A stretch of DNA of 6,458 nucleotides from Candidatus Eiseniibacteriota bacterium (lineage in GTDB: Bacteria > Eisenbacteria > RBG-16-71-46 > JABDJR01), in assembly GCA_013003415.1 (NCBI GenBank), contig JABDJR010000029.1:1-6458 (forward strand), given 5' to 3'. The position numbers were made by a program, and so were the translations under genes. The notes below the pieces were generated by a model. The model was given only the letters and a program-made list of their open reading frames with translations. It ran no database searches and had not been told where the DNA came from. Of the stretch, positions 5,659-6,458 are shown in pieces. Within the stretch, counting starts at the first letter, position 1. Each line of letters begins with the position of its first letter.

Positions 5659-6055
5659 ACGAACACGTCCTCTTCGGGTTGCGGACCGGATTCAACGCGA
5701 AGTTAGCGAGATCATCCAACGACGCTTTAAAGATCCTCGCCTGCCCTTTTTGACTGTGACCTCCGTAAGCGTGAGCGATGATCTCAAGACCGCTAAGATC
5801 TTTGTCTCGACCCTCGACCTGAACAAGATCGATGACGCCATTAAGCTTCTTGATGGGGCAAAAGGATTCATTCGTGGGGAGCTGGGTCAGCGTCTCACCA
5901 TGCGTTTCACTCCAGAAATCATTTTCAAAGGGGATCTGTCCGCCGCTCATGCGCAACGCGTGGGCGAAATCCTCGACAAGATTCACCGAGAAACCCCCGC
6001 TACCGAATCGGAAGAAAAAAATCAGGAGGGTGACGAATCTGAGGTTGATTCGTGA
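5651..6055 (+). CDS. rbfA: 30S ribosome-binding factor RbfA
   Basis: RbfA binds the 30S subunit near the decoding centre, assists late 16S rRNA processing and is released when the subunit is ready to initiate. The 134 residues form the single KH-like domain of the family: RPLRVADRIQREVSEIIQR (6-24), FKDPRLPFLTVTSVSVSDDL (26-45), TAKIFVS (47-53), GAKGFIRGELGQRLTMRFTP (69-88) and a last helix EILDKIH (106-112). A charged, probably disordered tail follows (113-134). The start is ATG at 5651, inside the end of ylxP in another frame. GGGGAG at 5639-5644 gives a 6-nt spacing, and the frame's extension upstream to 5549 lacks family similarity. The last bases overlap truB by 4 nt (GTGA), a classic coupling arrangement. 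Confidence 0.95.
   Translation: MAKRTRPLRVADRIQREVSEIIQRRFKDPRLPFLTVTSVSVSDDLKTAKIFVSTLDLNKIDDAIKLLDGAKGFIRGELGQRLTMRFTPEIIFKGDLSAAHAQRVGEILDKIHRETPATESEEKNQEGDESEVDS
6041..6044 (+). promoter_or_regulatory. Probable Shine-Dalgarno site of truB
   Basis: GAGG at 6041-6044 lies 7 nt before the truB GTG (6052). An in-frame TGA at 6046-6048 leaves GTG as the earliest possible start. A stronger AGGAGG at 6024-6029 is 22 nt away, too far for direct use. Confidence 0.5.
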
Positions 6056-6458
6056 ACCAAGAGTCCGGTTGGGTCATCATCGACAAGCCAAGTGGCCCCA
6101 CATCGCGGAAGATTGTGAACCAAGTGTCCCGTGCCCTGAAGATTCGCAAGGTGGGCCACGCAGGAACGTTGGACCCCTTTGCCGAAGGCGTTCTCATTCT
6201 TGCTTGGAACAAGGCCACACCATTAGTTCCTTTTTTTCAAGATTTGCCTAAGACCTATGAGGTCGAAGCGGAATTCGGTCGGGCCACCGACACTCAAGAT
6301 CGCACGGGAACGACCACGGAAACCTTTCCCTGGCAACACTTGAGCCTCGACCAAGTTGAAGAAGCCATGAAGCCTCTCCGGGGCGTGATTCAGCAAGTGC
6401 CTCCCATGTATTCTGCGCTGCGGCACGAAGGCACCCGCCTCTACGACCTGGCTCGTGA
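6052..6458 (+). CDS. truB: tRNA pseudouridine(55) synthase TruB, N-terminal part
   Basis: TruB converts U55 in the T-loop of most tRNAs to pseudouridine and can also act as a tRNA-folding chaperone. The gene runs off the window end, leaving 135 residues of a protein usually about 290-310 long. Visible motifs are the N-terminal GWVIIDKPSGPTS (6-18), the catalytic loop VGHAGTLDPFAEGVL (34-48) with catalytic Asp41, the KTYEVE strand with conserved Tyr69, the TDTQDRTG segment (79-86), and VPPMYSALRHEGTRLYDLAR (116-135). The residues after the catalytic loop read AWNKATPLV where many homologues have a G-[KR]-ATK pattern. This is a mild divergence away from the active Asp. The start is GTG at 6052, overlapping the rbfA stop by 4 nt. 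C-terminal domains cannot be judged. Confidence 0.95.
   Translation, partial: MNQESGWVIIDKPSGPTSRKIVNQVSRALKIRKVGHAGTLDPFAEGVLILAWNKATPLVPFFQDLPKTYEVEAEFGRATDTQDRTGTTTETFPWQHLSLDQVEEAMKPLRGVIQQVPPMYSALRHEGTRLYDLAR

Noticed and set aside
6015..6021. Programmed frameshift at the A7 run in rbfA
   Set aside because: A -1 shift meets TGA at 6031-6033 almost at once and would only trim the RbfA tail. The SD-like site is downstream rather than upstream, so the stimulatory layout known from dnaX is missing.
5832..6251. 139-codon frame overlapping rbfA and truB
   Set aside because: It lies out of frame with two well-recognised proteins, has no family features, and its apparent reading through the junction comes from their codons.

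Overview
The window is part of a bacterial chromosome carrying a core translation/transcription gene cluster in the order rimP - nusA - infB - ylxP (DUF503) - rbfA - truB, all on the + strand. It is preceded by the 3' end of a large outer-membrane beta-barrel gene that looks like sprA (sov), the type IX secretion translocon. No mobile element, CRISPR array, tRNA or rRNA was seen.

Organism (inference): a SprA-type C-terminus points to the Bacteroidota/FCB superphylum or a neighbouring phylum such as Gemmatimonadota. However, rimP, nusA, infB and rbfA have clear Shine-Dalgarno sequences, which Bacteroidota mostly lack. A ylxP gene between infB and rbfA is also more typical of Firmicutes, Actinobacteria, Deltaproteobacteria and related lineages. 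Base composition is moderately GC-rich. A non-Bacteroidota FCB-type lineage fits best, but the phylum cannot be fixed from this sequence alone.

Layout: positions 1-507 are the 3' end of the SprA-like gene. Positions 508-742 are the only long non-coding gap. It holds a C-rich, G-poor tract (Rho-loading type), a perfect 9-bp hairpin followed by a T-rich run (intrinsic terminator), and an AT-rich stretch with a possible promoter for the next operon. From 743 to the window end the six genes are tightly packed, with gaps of 27, 31 and 7 nt and then overlaps of 8 and 4 nt, which indicates one transcript with translational coupling. truB is cut by the window end.

How the genes work together: RimP and RbfA mature the 30S subunit, IF2 places initiator tRNA and joins subunits, NusA controls elongation, pausing, termination and antitermination, and TruB makes pseudouridine 55 in tRNA. 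YlxP is a conserved small protein of unsettled function that travels with this set. Three of the six genes start with GTG or TTG (rimP GTG, infB TTG, truB GTG). In each case an in-frame stop just upstream rules out an earlier start.

I do not see an undescribed system here. The most noteworthy items are the SprA/translation-operon junction with its layered termination region, the TTG start of infB next to a small hairpin that covers its ribosome binding site, the hairpin over the infB stop/ylxP start junction, and the unusual low-complexity segments of NusA and IF2.
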